Origin: Cellulomonas aerilata | GTDB taxonomy: Bacteria; Actinomycetota; Actinomycetes; Actinomycetales; Cellulomonadaceae | Length of the DNA stretch: 64,000 nt | NCBI RefSeq assembly: GCF_007991755.1 | Contig: NZ_BJYY01000019.1 | Span: forward strand, 1 to 64,000 | Reading direction: 5' to 3' | In this document: one piece after another, positions 50,393-58,653 of the stretch | Layout: each line of letters opens with the position of its first letter | Position numbering within the stretch: the first letter of the stretch is position 1 | The notes under the pieces: generated by a model | Database searches by the model: none | The model's input: only the letters and a program-made list of their open reading frames with translations | What the model was told of the DNA's origin: nothing | Made by a program: the position numbers and the translations under genes

Positions 50393-51610
50393 GTGAGAGT
50401 CGACCTGCTGACACGTGAGTACCCGCCCAACGTCTACGGGGGAGCGGGCGTGCATGTCGCCGAGCTCTCGGCCGTGCTGCGCCAGAGCCTGGACGTCCGG
50501 GTCCGGTGCTTCACCGGCAAGGGCGGGCACGCCGAGGGCGAGGGCGTGGTCGAGTACCCCGTCCCCGCCGAGCTGAGCGGGGCGAACGCCGCCCTGGCGA
50601 CCTTCGGCGTGGACCTGGCCATCGCCGACGACGTCGCCGGCGCCGACCTGGTCCACTCCCACACCTGGTACGCCAACATGGCCGGCCACCTCGGCGGGCT
50701 CCTGCACGGCGTCCCGCACGTCATCTCGGCGCACAGCCTCGAGCCGCTGCGACCGTGGAAGGCCGAGCAGCTCGGTGGCGGCTACGCGCTGTCGTCCTGG
50801 GCGGAGCGGACCGCCTACGAGGGGGCCGCCGGGATCATCGCGGTGAGCGCCGGGATGCGGGCGGACATCCTGCGGTGCTACCCGCAGGTCGACCCCGACA
50901 AGGTCCACGTCGTCCACAACGGCATCGACCTGTCCGGTTGGCAGCGCCCGGAACCGGGCACCCCGGAGGCCGACGCCGCCGCCGCCGTCGTCCGTGACCT
51001 CGGCATCGACCCCGACCGTCCGTCGGTCGTGTTCGTCGGCCGGATCACCCGGCAGAAGGGCCTGCCGTACTTCCTGCGCGCGGCCGAGCAGCTGCCGCCG
51101 GAGGTCCAGCTCGTCCTGTGCGCGGGCGCCCCGGACACCCCGGAGATCGAGGCGGAGGTGCGCGGCCTGGTCGAGCGGCTGGCCGAGACCCGCAGCGGGG
51201 TGTTCTGGATCTCCCGCATGCTGCCGCGGGACGAGCTCGTCGCCGTCCTGGCCAGTGGCACCGTGTTCGCGTGCCCGTCGGTCTACGAGCCGCTCGGGAT
51301 CGTCAACCTCGAGGCCATGGCGGTCGGCCTGCCGGTCGTCGGCACCGCGACCGGGGGCATCCCCGAGGTGGTCGACGACGGCGTCACCGGCCTCCTGGTG
51401 CCGATCGACCAGGCGCAGGACGGGACCGGCACACCGCTGGACCCCGACCGCTTCGTCGCCGACCTGGCCGGCGCGCTGACCGCCGTGGTCAGCGACCCGC
51501 AGCGGGCGGCCGCCATGGGCGTCGCGGCACGCCGCCGGGTCGAGGAGCACTTCTCCTGGGCCGCCATCGCGGAGCGGACCATCGAGGTCTACCGGTCCGT
51601 GCTGGGCTGA
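50393..51610 (+). CDS. glgA: glycogen synthase / GlgA-type GT4 glycosyltransferase
   Basis: 405 aa. N-terminal [20 protein letters not shown] binds acceptor and ADP-glucose; [12 protein letters not shown]-terminal [16 protein letters not shown] and [20 protein letters not shown] with the EX7E motif. The GTG at 50393 gives the conserved start V(M)[11 protein letters not shown] and sits 7 nt from TAGCGT; the GTG at 50384 is rejected. Actinobacterial members of this group include GlgM-like enzymes making maltose-1-phosphate, so the exact product (glycogen or maltose-1-phosphate) is open. Confidence 0.92.
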   Translation: MRVDLLTREYPPNVYGGAGVHVAELSAVLRQSLDVRVRCFTGKGGHAEGEGVVEYPVPAELSGANAALATFGVDLAIADDVAGADLVHSHTWYANMAGHLGGLLHGVPHVISAHSLEPLRPWKAEQLGGGYALSSWAERTAYEGAAGIIAVSAGMRADILRCYPQVDPDKVHVVHNGIDLSGWQRPEPGTPEADAAAAVVRDLGIDPDRPSVVFVGRITRQKGLPYFLRAAEQLPPEVQLVLCAGAPDTPEIEAEVRGLVERLAETRSGVFWISRMLPRDELVAVLASGTVFACPSVYEPLGIVNLEAMAVGLPVVGTATGGIPEVVDDGVTGLLVPIDQAQDGTGTPLDPDRFVADLAGALTAVVSDPQRAAAMGVAARRRVEEHFSWAAIAERTIEVYRSVLG

Positions 51611-51682
51611 CGCCCCGCGCTGAGGGGGGCACGGCGGGGTCGACGACGGGTGCGGCGGCCCCGGCCCCGGGTGACCGCGGGG

Positions 51683-52888
51683 TCAGGGCGGGGTCAGCCG
51701 CACGATCCGGTCGTCGCCCGGCCCCGGGCGCCCGCGGCCGTCGGTGTTGTTCGTGACGACCCACAGGGCGCCGTCGGGTCCGACCGTGACGTGGCGCAGC
51801 CGGCCCAGCTCGTCCACCAGCGCCGCACCGGTCTGCGCGTCGCCGTCGGACAGCCCGACCGTGAGCAGCCGCCGGCCGCGCAGCCCCGCGAGGTAGACGG
51901 TGTCGCCGACGACGGCCACGCCGCTGGGCGAGGCGTCGTCGGGGTTCCAGGCGGCGACCGGGTCGACGAAGCCGTCGACCTCGGCGCGCCCCTCCACCTC
52001 CGGCCAGCCGTAGTTGCCGCCCGGGACGACGACGTTGAGCTCGTCGAAGGTGTCCTGCCCGAACTCGCCGGCGACCATCGTGCCGTCGTCGCGCCACGCG
52101 AGCCCCTGGACGTTGCGGTGCCCCAGGCTCCACACGGGGCTGCCGGCGGTCGGGTTGCCGGGCGCCGGCGCGCCGTCGGGCGTCAGGCGCAGGATCTTGC
52201 CGGCGAGGGAGTCGGGGTCCTGGGCGGCGGCCCGGTCCCCGGCGTCCCCCGTCGTGACGTACAGGAAGCCGTCCGGGCCGAAGGCCAGGCGGCCCCCGTC
52301 GTGGTTGCCGGCCGCCGGGATGCCGCCCAGGACGGGCTGGAGGTCGCCGAGCGTCCCGGCCTCGGGGTCCAGCGTCGCCCGGACCACCTCGTTGCCCCCG
52401 GCGGCCGTCCGGTAGAGGTAGACCAGGCGGTCGTCCGCGACCTGGGGGGACACGGCCACCCCCAGCAGCCCGGCCTCGCCGCCGTGCACCGTCGTGGTGG
52501 CCAGCGCCTCGGCACCCGGGCCGGTCAGCGTGCGCGGGCCGGCGCCGGTGAGCAGCACGACCTCGCCGGCGTCGCGCAGGGTGACGAGCGCCGAGCCGCC
52601 CGGCAGGAATGCCAGGCCCCACGGGCTGGCCAGGTCGGTGACGACGTCCTGCGGCTCGGCGGTCGCCGGCGGCAGCGACGGGCCGGCCGGCCACGCGACG
52701 TCGTCCGGGGGCGCCGCGGCGGCGCCCGGCTCGGGTGCGGGCGCCGCGGCGGGCCCGGTCGCGCGCGGGGCGGGGGCGGGGTCCGGCTCGGAAGATGCGG
52801 GGGTGCACGCCGCGAGCGTGGTGACAAGGCCGAGCGCGACGACGGCCACGGTCGCCCGGCGAGGGGCGCGGGCCGGTGCGTCGTCCAC
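51683..52888 (-). CDS. PQQ-type sugar dehydrogenase lipoprotein (glucose/sorbosone dehydrogenase family)
   Basis: 401 aa. Signal peptide TVAVVALGLVTTLAACTP with lipobox LAAC (Cys near 28), then a 40-residue Ala/Pro linker. The beta-propeller domain has LASPWGLAFLPGGSALVTLR, GEAGLLGVAVSPQVADDRLV, AGNHDGGRLAFGPDGFLYVT and SLGHRNVQGLAWRDDG, typical of soluble PQQ glucose dehydrogenase-like proteins. It would oxidise sugars outside the membrane if PQQ is available. GTG start; no clear -10 matching the leaderless pattern. Downstream of an unrecognised gene on the same strand. Confidence 0.9.
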   Translation of the reverse strand: MDDAPARAPRRATVAVVALGLVTTLAACTPASSEPDPAPAPRATGPAAAPAPEPGAAAAPPDDVAWPAGPSLPPATAEPQDVVTDLASPWGLAFLPGGSALVTLRDAGEVVLLTGAGPRTLTGPGAEALATTTVHGGEAGLLGVAVSPQVADDRLVYLYRTAAGGNEVVRATLDPEAGTLGDLQPVLGGIPAAGNHDGGRLAFGPDGFLYVTTGDAGDRAAAQDPDSLAGKILRLTPDGAPAPGNPTAGSPVWSLGHRNVQGLAWRDDGTMVAGEFGQDTFDELNVVVPGGNYGWPEVEGRAEVDGFVDPVAAWNPDDASPSGVAVVGDTVYLAGLRGRRLLTVGLSDGDAQTGAALVDELGRLRHVTVGPDGALWVVTNNTDGRGRPGPGDDRIVRLTPP

Positions 52889-52930
52889 CCGTCCACTCTC
52901 GGCCGGGGGAGCCAGGCCCGCAAGGGGCCT

Positions 52931-53057
52931 GCGCCTCGGTCAGACCGCGCCTCGGTCACGACCGCGCCTCGGTCAGGACCGCGCCTCGGTGAGGACCGCG
53001 CCTCGGTGAGGACCGCGCCTCGGTGAGGACCGCTCCTCGGTCAGGACCGCGCCGCGG
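52931..53057. repeat. 17-bp tandem repeat array, seven units
   Basis: Seven tandem copies of GCGCCTCGGTSAGGACC (first 16 bp, rest 17 bp) run from 52931 to 53048, then a partial GCGCCGCGG. It fills the gap between two minus-strand genes and runs into the 3' end of the upstream one, supplying its last codons and stop. Read on the minus strand every unit contains GGTCCTSACC. No spacers, so not CRISPR. Confidence 0.9.
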
Positions 53058-53853
53058 CGGACGGTCCCTGGCCGGGGGTCGCCGTGGCGGCGGACATCGC
53101 CCGCCGGGCCGCCCGGTCCACCTCGCGCAGCGCGGCCGAGCGCTGGTCCGCCTGCCACAGGTTCACCGCGCCGCCGTCGTCGGACGTGGCCAGGGCGACG
53201 ATGGCCCGCAGCCGCGCCGCGGTGACCAGGACCCGCAGCCGGCGGCCGTCGAGCCCGTCCGGGACCGGCCACCGCACGGGCGTGTCCCCACGCAGCGACG
53301 CGATCGCCTCGGCCGCGTCGGGGCGCCAGCGTGCGACGTCCAGCGACGCGAGCGCCTCGGTCGCGGAGATCAGCGCCTGGCGGAGGTCGCGTTCGGACTC
53401 CGCCAGGGAGCCGAGGGTGCCCAGGAGCCGGGTGCGCCAGTCCGGCACGGCCCGGACCTCCCAGGTCACCAGGTACCCGGGCTCGAGCGCGCTGCCGAAC
53501 TCCTCGACGACCGGGACCGCGGCGAACGACCCGGCGGCGCCGTGCACGAGCACGCACTCGCCGGCGTCCACCGAGAGCCGGCCGGCCGCCGCCGGTACCC
53601 CGGTCAGGTCCCCGGGCGCCGGCAGGACGGCAGCGACGTCCCGGGGACCGGAGCACCAGGCCGCCAGCAGGCCGGCGAGGCCCTCCCCGGAGGCGTCGGC
53701 GCCCTCCCCGAGGCGCACCGTGTGCGGCTCGTCCTCTCCCTGGACGGCGTCCAGTGCGCTCTGCAGCGGCCCGGAGCCGGCACCGACCCGCTCGACCCAC
53801 AGGGCCAGGAGGACCGAGCGCGGGAGGGTCAGCAGGTCGGCGGGCGCACTCAC
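53041..53853 (-). CDS. unrecognised cytoplasmic protein
   Basis: 270 aa. No signal peptide, no membrane helix, no motif I can name. Mixed alpha/beta: SAPADLLTLPRSVLLALWVE at the start, SALEPGYLVTWEVRAVPDWR in the middle, then helical SLAESERDLRQALISATEAL and a C-terminal VTAARLRAIVALATSDDGGA. The DNA-encoded GTG 53853 is chosen since TAGGTT sits 7 nt upstream. Its stop codon lies inside the 17-bp repeat array. Divergent from an ABC ATPase gene. Confidence 0.75.
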   Translation of the reverse strand: MSAPADLLTLPRSVLLALWVERVGAGSGPLQSALDAVQGEDEPHTVRLGEGADASGEGLAGLLAAWCSGPRDVAAVLPAPGDLTGVPAAAGRLSVDAGECVLVHGAAGSFAAVPVVEEFGSALEPGYLVTWEVRAVPDWRTRLLGTLGSLAESERDLRQALISATEALASLDVARWRPDAAEAIASLRGDTPVRWPVPDGLDGRRLRVLVTAARLRAIVALATSDDGGAVNLWQADQRSAALREVDRAARRAMSAATATPGQGPSAAARS

Positions 53854-53860
53854 GGCGACC

Positions 53861-53866
53861 AACCTA
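53861..53866 (-). promoter_or_regulatory. -10 element of the 53853 gene, leaderless
   Basis: TAGGTT on the minus strand, 7 nt before GTG 53853. Confidence 0.55.
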
Positions 53867-53910
53867 CGACGCCGGCGGTGTCGCGGTGCGGCGCCGGGGT
53901 CGGCGCGGGC

Positions 53911-53916
53911 TAGGGT
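53911..53916 (+). promoter_or_regulatory. -10 element of the 53925 ABC gene, leaderless
   Basis: TAGGGT, 8 nt before ATG 53925. Confidence 0.55.
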
Positions 53917-53924
53917 CGGTCCCC

Positions 53925-54710
53925 ATGAGTGAGGTGCTGGACCTGCAGGGCGTGTCCATCCGTCGGGGCACCAAGACCATCCTCGACACGGTGACCTGGC
54001 AGGTCCGGGACGGGGAGCGCTGGGTCGTGCTCGGCCGCAACGGCGCCGGCAAGACGACGCTGCTGCAGATCGCCGCGGGGCGGATGCACCCGACGTCCGG
54101 CACCGCCGACCTCCTCGGTGAGCGGATGGGCCGCGTCGACGTGTTCGAGCTGCGGCAGCGCATCGGGCTGGCGAGCTCGTCGCTGGCCGACCGGATCCCC
54201 GCGGCGGAGCGGGTGCGTGACGTCGTGCTCACCGCCGCGTACGGCATGACCGGTCGCTGGCGGGAGACCTACGAGGAGCCCGACGAGCAGCGCGCCGCGG
54301 ACCTCATGGCTGCCTTCGGCGTCCTGGACCTGGCCGACCGGACCTTCGGGACGCTGAGCGAGGGGGAGCGCAAGCGCGCCCAGATCGCCCGGTCGCTCAT
54401 GGTGGACCCGGAGCTGCTGCTGCTCGACGAGCCGGCGGCCGGTCTGGACCTCGGCGGGCGCGAGGAGCTGGTGGCGGCCCTGGCCGAGCTCGCCGGCGAC
54501 CCGCGGTCCCCGGTGCTCGTGCTGGTCACGCACCACGTCGAGGAGATCCCGCCGGGCTTCACCCACCTGCTGCTGCTGCGCGACGGGCAGGTGCACGCCG
54601 CGGGTCCGCTCGAGGAGGTGCTGACCGCCGAGCAGCTCTCCGGTGCGTTCGGGCTGCCGCTCACGGTCGAGCGGCACGAGGGTCGCTGGGGAGCCCGCGC
54701 CGCCCGCTGA
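53925..54710 (+). CDS. ABC transporter ATP-binding protein (ModF/YlmA-like)
   Basis: 261 aa. Walker A GRNGAGKTTLLQIAAG, signature LSEGERKRAQIARSL (SEGE in place of SGGQ), Walker B LLLLDEPAAGLDLGG and VTHHVEEIPPGFTHLL. The HHVEEIP motif and SEGE signature are typical of the YlmA/ModF-like single-domain ATPases with no dedicated permease, and none is encoded nearby. Function unclear. Confidence 0.88.
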   Translation: MSEVLDLQGVSIRRGTKTILDTVTWQVRDGERWVVLGRNGAGKTTLLQIAAGRMHPTSGTADLLGERMGRVDVFELRQRIGLASSSLADRIPAAERVRDVVLTAAYGMTGRWRETYEEPDEQRAADLMAAFGVLDLADRTFGTLSEGERKRAQIARSLMVDPELLLLDEPAAGLDLGGREELVAALAELAGDPRSPVLVLVTHHVEEIPPGFTHLLLLRDGQVHAAGPLEEVLTAEQLSGAFGLPLTVERHEGRWGARAAR

Positions 54711-54832
54711 CCGGTCGGGCCCGCGCCCGCCTCGCCCCCTGCGCGGCATCTGGCTGGTCGCGGCCGGGCGGACGCTGGTCCCCGCACCTCGTCGGGGCTC
54801 GCCGACCTCCCGAGGGCGGCAAAGACCTCGTC

Positions 54833-54838
54833 TAGGAT
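54833..54838 (+). promoter_or_regulatory. putative -10 element of nfeD-SPFH operon
   Basis: TAGGAT (approximate position) in CGTCTAGGATCGGTACAGG, about 80 nt before GTG 54916; CGGAGGGAG at about 54900-54909 is the ribosome binding site. Confidence 0.4.
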
Positions 54839-54915
54839 CGGTACAGGCGAGGCCATAGTGCGTGCCGGAGCGAACCCGCTTCGACGCGGGGCTCCCGCCC
54901 CGGAGGGAGACCACG

Positions 54916-55440
54916 GTGGACTGGTTGTGGTGGCTCGGAGCGGCTCTGCTGCTCATCGCGATCGAGGTCCTGACGCTCGACCTGGTGCTGCTGATGTTCG
55001 CCGGCGGGGCCGTCGCCGCCGGCATCGCGAACCTGCTCGGTGCGTCGCTGCCCGTGCAGATCCTCGTGTTCGCCGCGGTGTCGGTCCTGCTGCTGGTGTC
55101 CCTGCGGCCGTGGCTGCTGCGCCACCTGCGCACCCGCGTGCCGCTGGTGGAGACGAACGCCGCCGCCCAGGTCGGCCGGCAGGCGATCGTCGTCCAGGAC
55201 GTCGACGTGCACGGTGGCCGGGTCAAGCTCTCCGGCGAGGTGTGGTCGGCCCGTGCCGCGCGTGAGGGCGTCGTCTTCCCCGCGGGTGCGGAGCTGCGCG
55301 TCGTGCGGATCGACGGCGCGACCGCCGTCGTCGACGACGCGAGCGTCGGCCCGCCGCGGCAGGCCACCCCCACCCCCGACCCGTCCGTCACGCACCCCCC
55401 GTCGCGCCCGCGTGCGCACCGTCCTGAGGAGACCGCATGA
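54916..55440 (+). CDS. NfeD family membrane protein
   Basis: 174 aa. Three hydrophobic helices (about 2-20, 25-45, 50-68: WLWWLGAALLLIAIEVLTLD; LVLLMFAGGAVAAGIANLLG) then an OB-fold domain about 75-145 (VGRQAIVVQDVDVHGGRVKL, SGEVWSARA), the NfeD signature. The tail is Pro/Thr-rich. GTG 54916 follows GGAGGGAG. NfeD proteins work with SPFH proteins in membrane microdomains, and the SPFH gene overlaps by ATGA. Confidence 0.9.
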   Translation: MDWLWWLGAALLLIAIEVLTLDLVLLMFAGGAVAAGIANLLGASLPVQILVFAAVSVLLLVSLRPWLLRHLRTRVPLVETNAAAQVGRQAIVVQDVDVHGGRVKLSGEVWSARAAREGVVFPAGAELRVVRIDGATAVVDDASVGPPRQATPTPDPSVTHPPSRPRAHRPEETA

Positions 55441-56765
55441 TCACCGCTGTCGGTTCGAGCCCGTCGGTCGGCACGCTCGTCGGCTACGTCGTCCTGGGTC
55501 TCCTGCTCCTGTTCGTGATCGTCGCGATCGTCCGCGCGGTGCGGATCGTGCCGCAGACCGTCGCCCTCATCATCGAGCGGCTCGGGCGGTACAACCGGAC
55601 CCTGGACGCCGGCCTGCACCTGCTCATCCCGTTCGTGGACCGGGTGCGCGCCGGGGTGGACCTGCGCGAGCAGGTGGTGTCGTTCCCGCCGCAGCCGGTC
55701 ATCACCTCCGACAACCTCGTGGTCAGCATCGACACGGTCATCTACTTCCAGGTCACCGACCCCAAGTCGGCGGTCTACGAGATCGCCAACTACATCACCG
55801 GCATCGAGCAGCTCACGGTGACCACGCTGCGCAACGTCGTCGGCTCGATGGACCTCGAGCAGACGCTGACCAGCCGTGACCAGATCAACGGTCAGCTGCG
55901 AGGCGTCCTGGACGAGGCGACCGGCCGGTGGGGCGTCCGCGTCAACCGGGTCGAGCTCAAGTCGATCGACCCGCCGCAGTCCATCCAGGGGTCGATGGAG
56001 CAGCAGATGCGCGCCGAGCGCGACCGGCGCGCCGCCATCCTCACCGCCGAGGGCGTCAAGCAGTCGCAGATCCTCACCGCCGAGGGCGACCGGCAGGCCG
56101 CCATCCTGCGGGCCGAGGGCAACGCCCAGGCGGCGATCCTCAACGCCGAGGGCGAGGCGCGCGCCATCCTCCAGGTGTTCGACGCGGTCCACCGCGGCGA
56201 CGCCGACCCCAAGCTGCTCGCGTACCAGTACCTGCAGACCCTGCCGAGGATCGCGGCGAGCCCGTCGAACAAGGTCTGGATCGTGCCGTCGGAGCTCACC
56301 GGCGCACTGGGGCAGCTCACCAAGGGGTTCGGCGCCGCGATGTCGGACGGCGCCCCCTCCGGCGGCGACGGCGGCGGCCGACCGGCCGGTGCGTCGCCGC
56401 TCCGGCCCGAGGACCTGCCGCCGACCGTGCTGCCCGACCCTGCCATCGCGCTCGCCCAGGCCCGGCACGACTCCGAGGCCGCCACGGCGGACGCCATCAG
56501 CGCCGGCACGCTGAGCGGTGCGCCCGCGGACCGTGCCGCGGCGGCCGGGCAGCGTCCGTACACCGGCCAGCCCGCGCGTCCGAACGCCACCGAGCCCGCC
56601 CGCTACCCGACCACGACGCACCCCGAGCCGGGGCAACCCCCGGCGGTCCCGGTCGACGTGCCGCGCGGTGCGGCCGCGGGTCCGGCCGGGGAGGCGCCCG
56701 GCGCGGGGAGCACGGGCGTCGTCCCGCCGAGCAGGGACGGGTCGGACGGCGACCGCGGGGTCTGA
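55437..56765 (+). CDS. SPFH/band 7 (stomatin/QmcA-like) protein
   Basis: 442 aa. N-terminal membrane helix (about 12-32: VGYVVLGLLLLFVIVAIVRA), then the SPFH domain with VPQTVALIIERLGRYNRTLD, GLHLLIPFVDRVR and DQINGQLRGVLDEATGRWGV. Residues about 195-240 are a tandem AILTAEG/AILRAEG repeat forming the flotillin-like coiled coil. C-terminal 130 residues are disordered, Pro/Ala/Gly-rich. Scaffolds membrane microdomains together with NfeD. Confidence 0.92.
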   Translation: MITAVGSSPSVGTLVGYVVLGLLLLFVIVAIVRAVRIVPQTVALIIERLGRYNRTLDAGLHLLIPFVDRVRAGVDLREQVVSFPPQPVITSDNLVVSIDTVIYFQVTDPKSAVYEIANYITGIEQLTVTTLRNVVGSMDLEQTLTSRDQINGQLRGVLDEATGRWGVRVNRVELKSIDPPQSIQGSMEQQMRAERDRRAAILTAEGVKQSQILTAEGDRQAAILRAEGNAQAAILNAEGEARAILQVFDAVHRGDADPKLLAYQYLQTLPRIAASPSNKVWIVPSELTGALGQLTKGFGAAMSDGAPSGGDGGGRPAGASPLRPEDLPPTVLPDPAIALAQARHDSEAATADAISAGTLSGAPADRAAAAGQRPYTGQPARPNATEPARYPTTTHPEPGQPPAVPVDVPRGAAAGPAGEAPGAGSTGVVPPSRDGSDGDRGV

Positions 56766-56851
56766 CGACGCTCACGCGGGGCTCGGCGCCGGACGCTCCG
56801 GCGCGTACTGCTGTCGGCGAAATCCGCTGCGGTGACGAACCCGCCGGTGCC

Positions 56852-56857
56852 TACGAT
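56852..56857 (+). promoter_or_regulatory. putative -10 element of ABC exporter operon
   Basis: TACGAT about 48 nt before ATG 56905; GGCGGAGG precedes the start. Confidence 0.35.
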
Positions 56858-56904
56858 CGCCCGAGCGCCGGCACCGGTCCGACGCCGCGAGCGGCGGAGG
56901 CCCC

Positions 56905-58653
56905 ATGCTCGTCCGGCTGCTCCGGCAGTACCTCGCCCCGTACCGCGGGCAGGTCGCGGTCGTCCTGGTGCTCCAGGTGGTCCAGACCGTCGCCACGCTG
57001 GTCCTGCCGTCGCTCAACGCGGACATCATCGACCGGGGCGTCGCGGTCGGTGACACCGGCTTCATCCTGCGCACGGGCGCCGTCATGCTCGCGATCAGCC
57101 TCGTGCAGGTGGTGTGCGCGGTCGTGGCCGTGTACGTCGGGGCCCGCACCGCGATGGCGCTCGGGCGTGACGTCCGCGGGGACCTGTTCTCCCACGTGCA
57201 GCGGTTCTCCGCGCAGGAGGTCGGCCACTTCGGGGCGCCGTCGCTGATCACCCGCACCACGAACGACGTCCAGCAGGTCCAGATGGTGCTGCTGTTCACG
57301 CTGACGCTCATGGTGGTCGCACCGATCATGCTGGTCGGCGGCGTCGTCATGGCGCTGCGCGAGGACGTCGCGCTCTCGTCCCTGCTGCTGGTCGCGGTGC
57401 CGGTCCTGGCGGTCACCGTCGCGATGATCGTGCGTCGGATGGTGCCGCACTTCCGGGTGATGCAGAAGCGCATCGACCGCATCAACGCGGTGCTGCGCGA
57501 GCAGATCGCCGGGGTCCGCGTCATCCGGGCGTTCGTCCGGGAGCGTCGGGAGTCCGAGCGGTTCGCGGCGGCCAGCACCGAGCTCATGGAGACGTCGGTG
57601 CGCGTGGGCCGGCTGATGGCGTTGATGTTCCCGGCCGTCATGCTCGTGATGAACGCCACCAGCGTCGCGGTGCTGTGGTTCGGCGGGCGTCGGGTCGACG
57701 ACGGCGTCATGGAGGTCGGCGCCCTGGCCGCGTTCCTGAGCTACATCATGTACATCCTCATGGCGGTGATGATGGCCACGATGATGTTCGTCATGGTGCC
57801 GCGCGCCGTCGTCGCCTCCGAGCGCATCACGTCCGTGCTGGACACCGAGCCGACGGTCCGCCCGCCGGACCGGCCCCGCCGCCCCGCGCCCGCCGCGGAC
57901 GGGGGGCTGCGTGGTCGGCTCGAGCTGCGCGACGTCGACTTCCGGTACCCCGGCGCCGAGGCCGCCGTGCTGCGGGGCGTCAGCCTGACGGCTGCGCCGG
58001 GGCGCACGACGGCCATCATCGGGTCGACCGGTGCCGGGAAGACCACGCTGCTCAACCTGGTGCCCCGGCTGATCGAGGTGACCGGCGGCGCCGTGCTCGT
58101 CGACGGGGTCGACGTCCGCGAACGGGTCCCCGACGAGCTGTGGGCCGGCATCGGGCTGGTCCCGCAGAGGGCGTTCCTGTTCGGCGGCACGATCGCGAGC
58201 AACCTGCGGTACGGGAAGGCGGACGCCACGCAGGACGAGCTCTGGCACGCGCTCGAGGTGGCCCAGGCGCGCGAGTTCGTCGAGCGCATGGACGGCGGTC
58301 TGGACGCGCCGGTCGTCCAGGGCGGGCAGAACCTGTCCGGCGGCCAGCGCCAGCGCCTGGCGATCGCCCGGGCGCTGCTGCGCCGCCCGTCCCTGTACCT
58401 GTTCGACGACGCCTTCTCCGCCCTCGACGTCGCGACGGACGCGCGGCTGCGGGCGGCCCTGGTGCCCGAGACCCGGCACGCCACCGTGGTGGTCGTCGCC
58501 CAGCGGGTCGCCACGATCCGCCACGCCGACCAGATCGTCGTGCTGGACGCCGGCGCCGTCGTCGCCGCCGGGACCCACGAGGAGCTCATGGGGACGTCGG
58601 ACACGTACCGGGAGATCGTGCTGTCCCAGCTCAGCCTCGAGGAGGCCGCGTGA
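56905..58653 (+). CDS. ABC exporter half-transporter with degenerate ATP site
   Basis: 582 aa. Six-helix membrane domain (about 15-310), then NBD with Walker A GSTGAGKTTLLNLV, signature NLSGGQRQRLAIARALL. The Walker B end reads LYLFDDAFSALD (Asp where the catalytic Glu belongs) and the switch His is Gln (VVVVAQRVATI). These are the changes of the degenerate subunit in heterodimeric exporters of the TM287/288 kind. Its partner follows with a GTGA overlap. Substrate (drug, lipid or peptide) unknown. Confidence 0.92.
   Translation: MLVRLLRQYLAPYRGQVAVVLVLQVVQTVATLVLPSLNADIIDRGVAVGDTGFILRTGAVMLAISLVQVVCAVVAVYVGARTAMALGRDVRGDLFSHVQRFSAQEVGHFGAPSLITRTTNDVQQVQMVLLFTLTLMVVAPIMLVGGVVMALREDVALSSLLLVAVPVLAVTVAMIVRRMVPHFRVMQKRIDRINAVLREQIAGVRVIRAFVRERRESERFAAASTELMETSVRVGRLMALMFPAVMLVMNATSVAVLWFGGRRVDDGVMEVGALAAFLSYIMYILMAVMMATMMFVMVPRAVVASERITSVLDTEPTVRPPDRPRRPAPAADGGLRGRLELRDVDFRYPGAEAAVLRGVSLTAAPGRTTAIIGSTGAGKTTLLNLVPRLIEVTGGAVLVDGVDVRERVPDELWAGIGLVPQRAFLFGGTIASNLRYGKADATQDELWHALEVAQAREFVERMDGGLDAPVVQGGQNLSGGQRQRLAIARALLRRPSLYLFDDAFSALDVATDARLRAALVPETRHATVVVVAQRVATIRHADQIVVLDAGAVVAAGTHEELMGTSDTYREIVLSQLSLEEAA

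Noticed and set aside
52931-53057. 17-bp repeats considered as a CRISPR array
   Set aside because: The copies are directly abutting with no spacers and no cas genes nearby.
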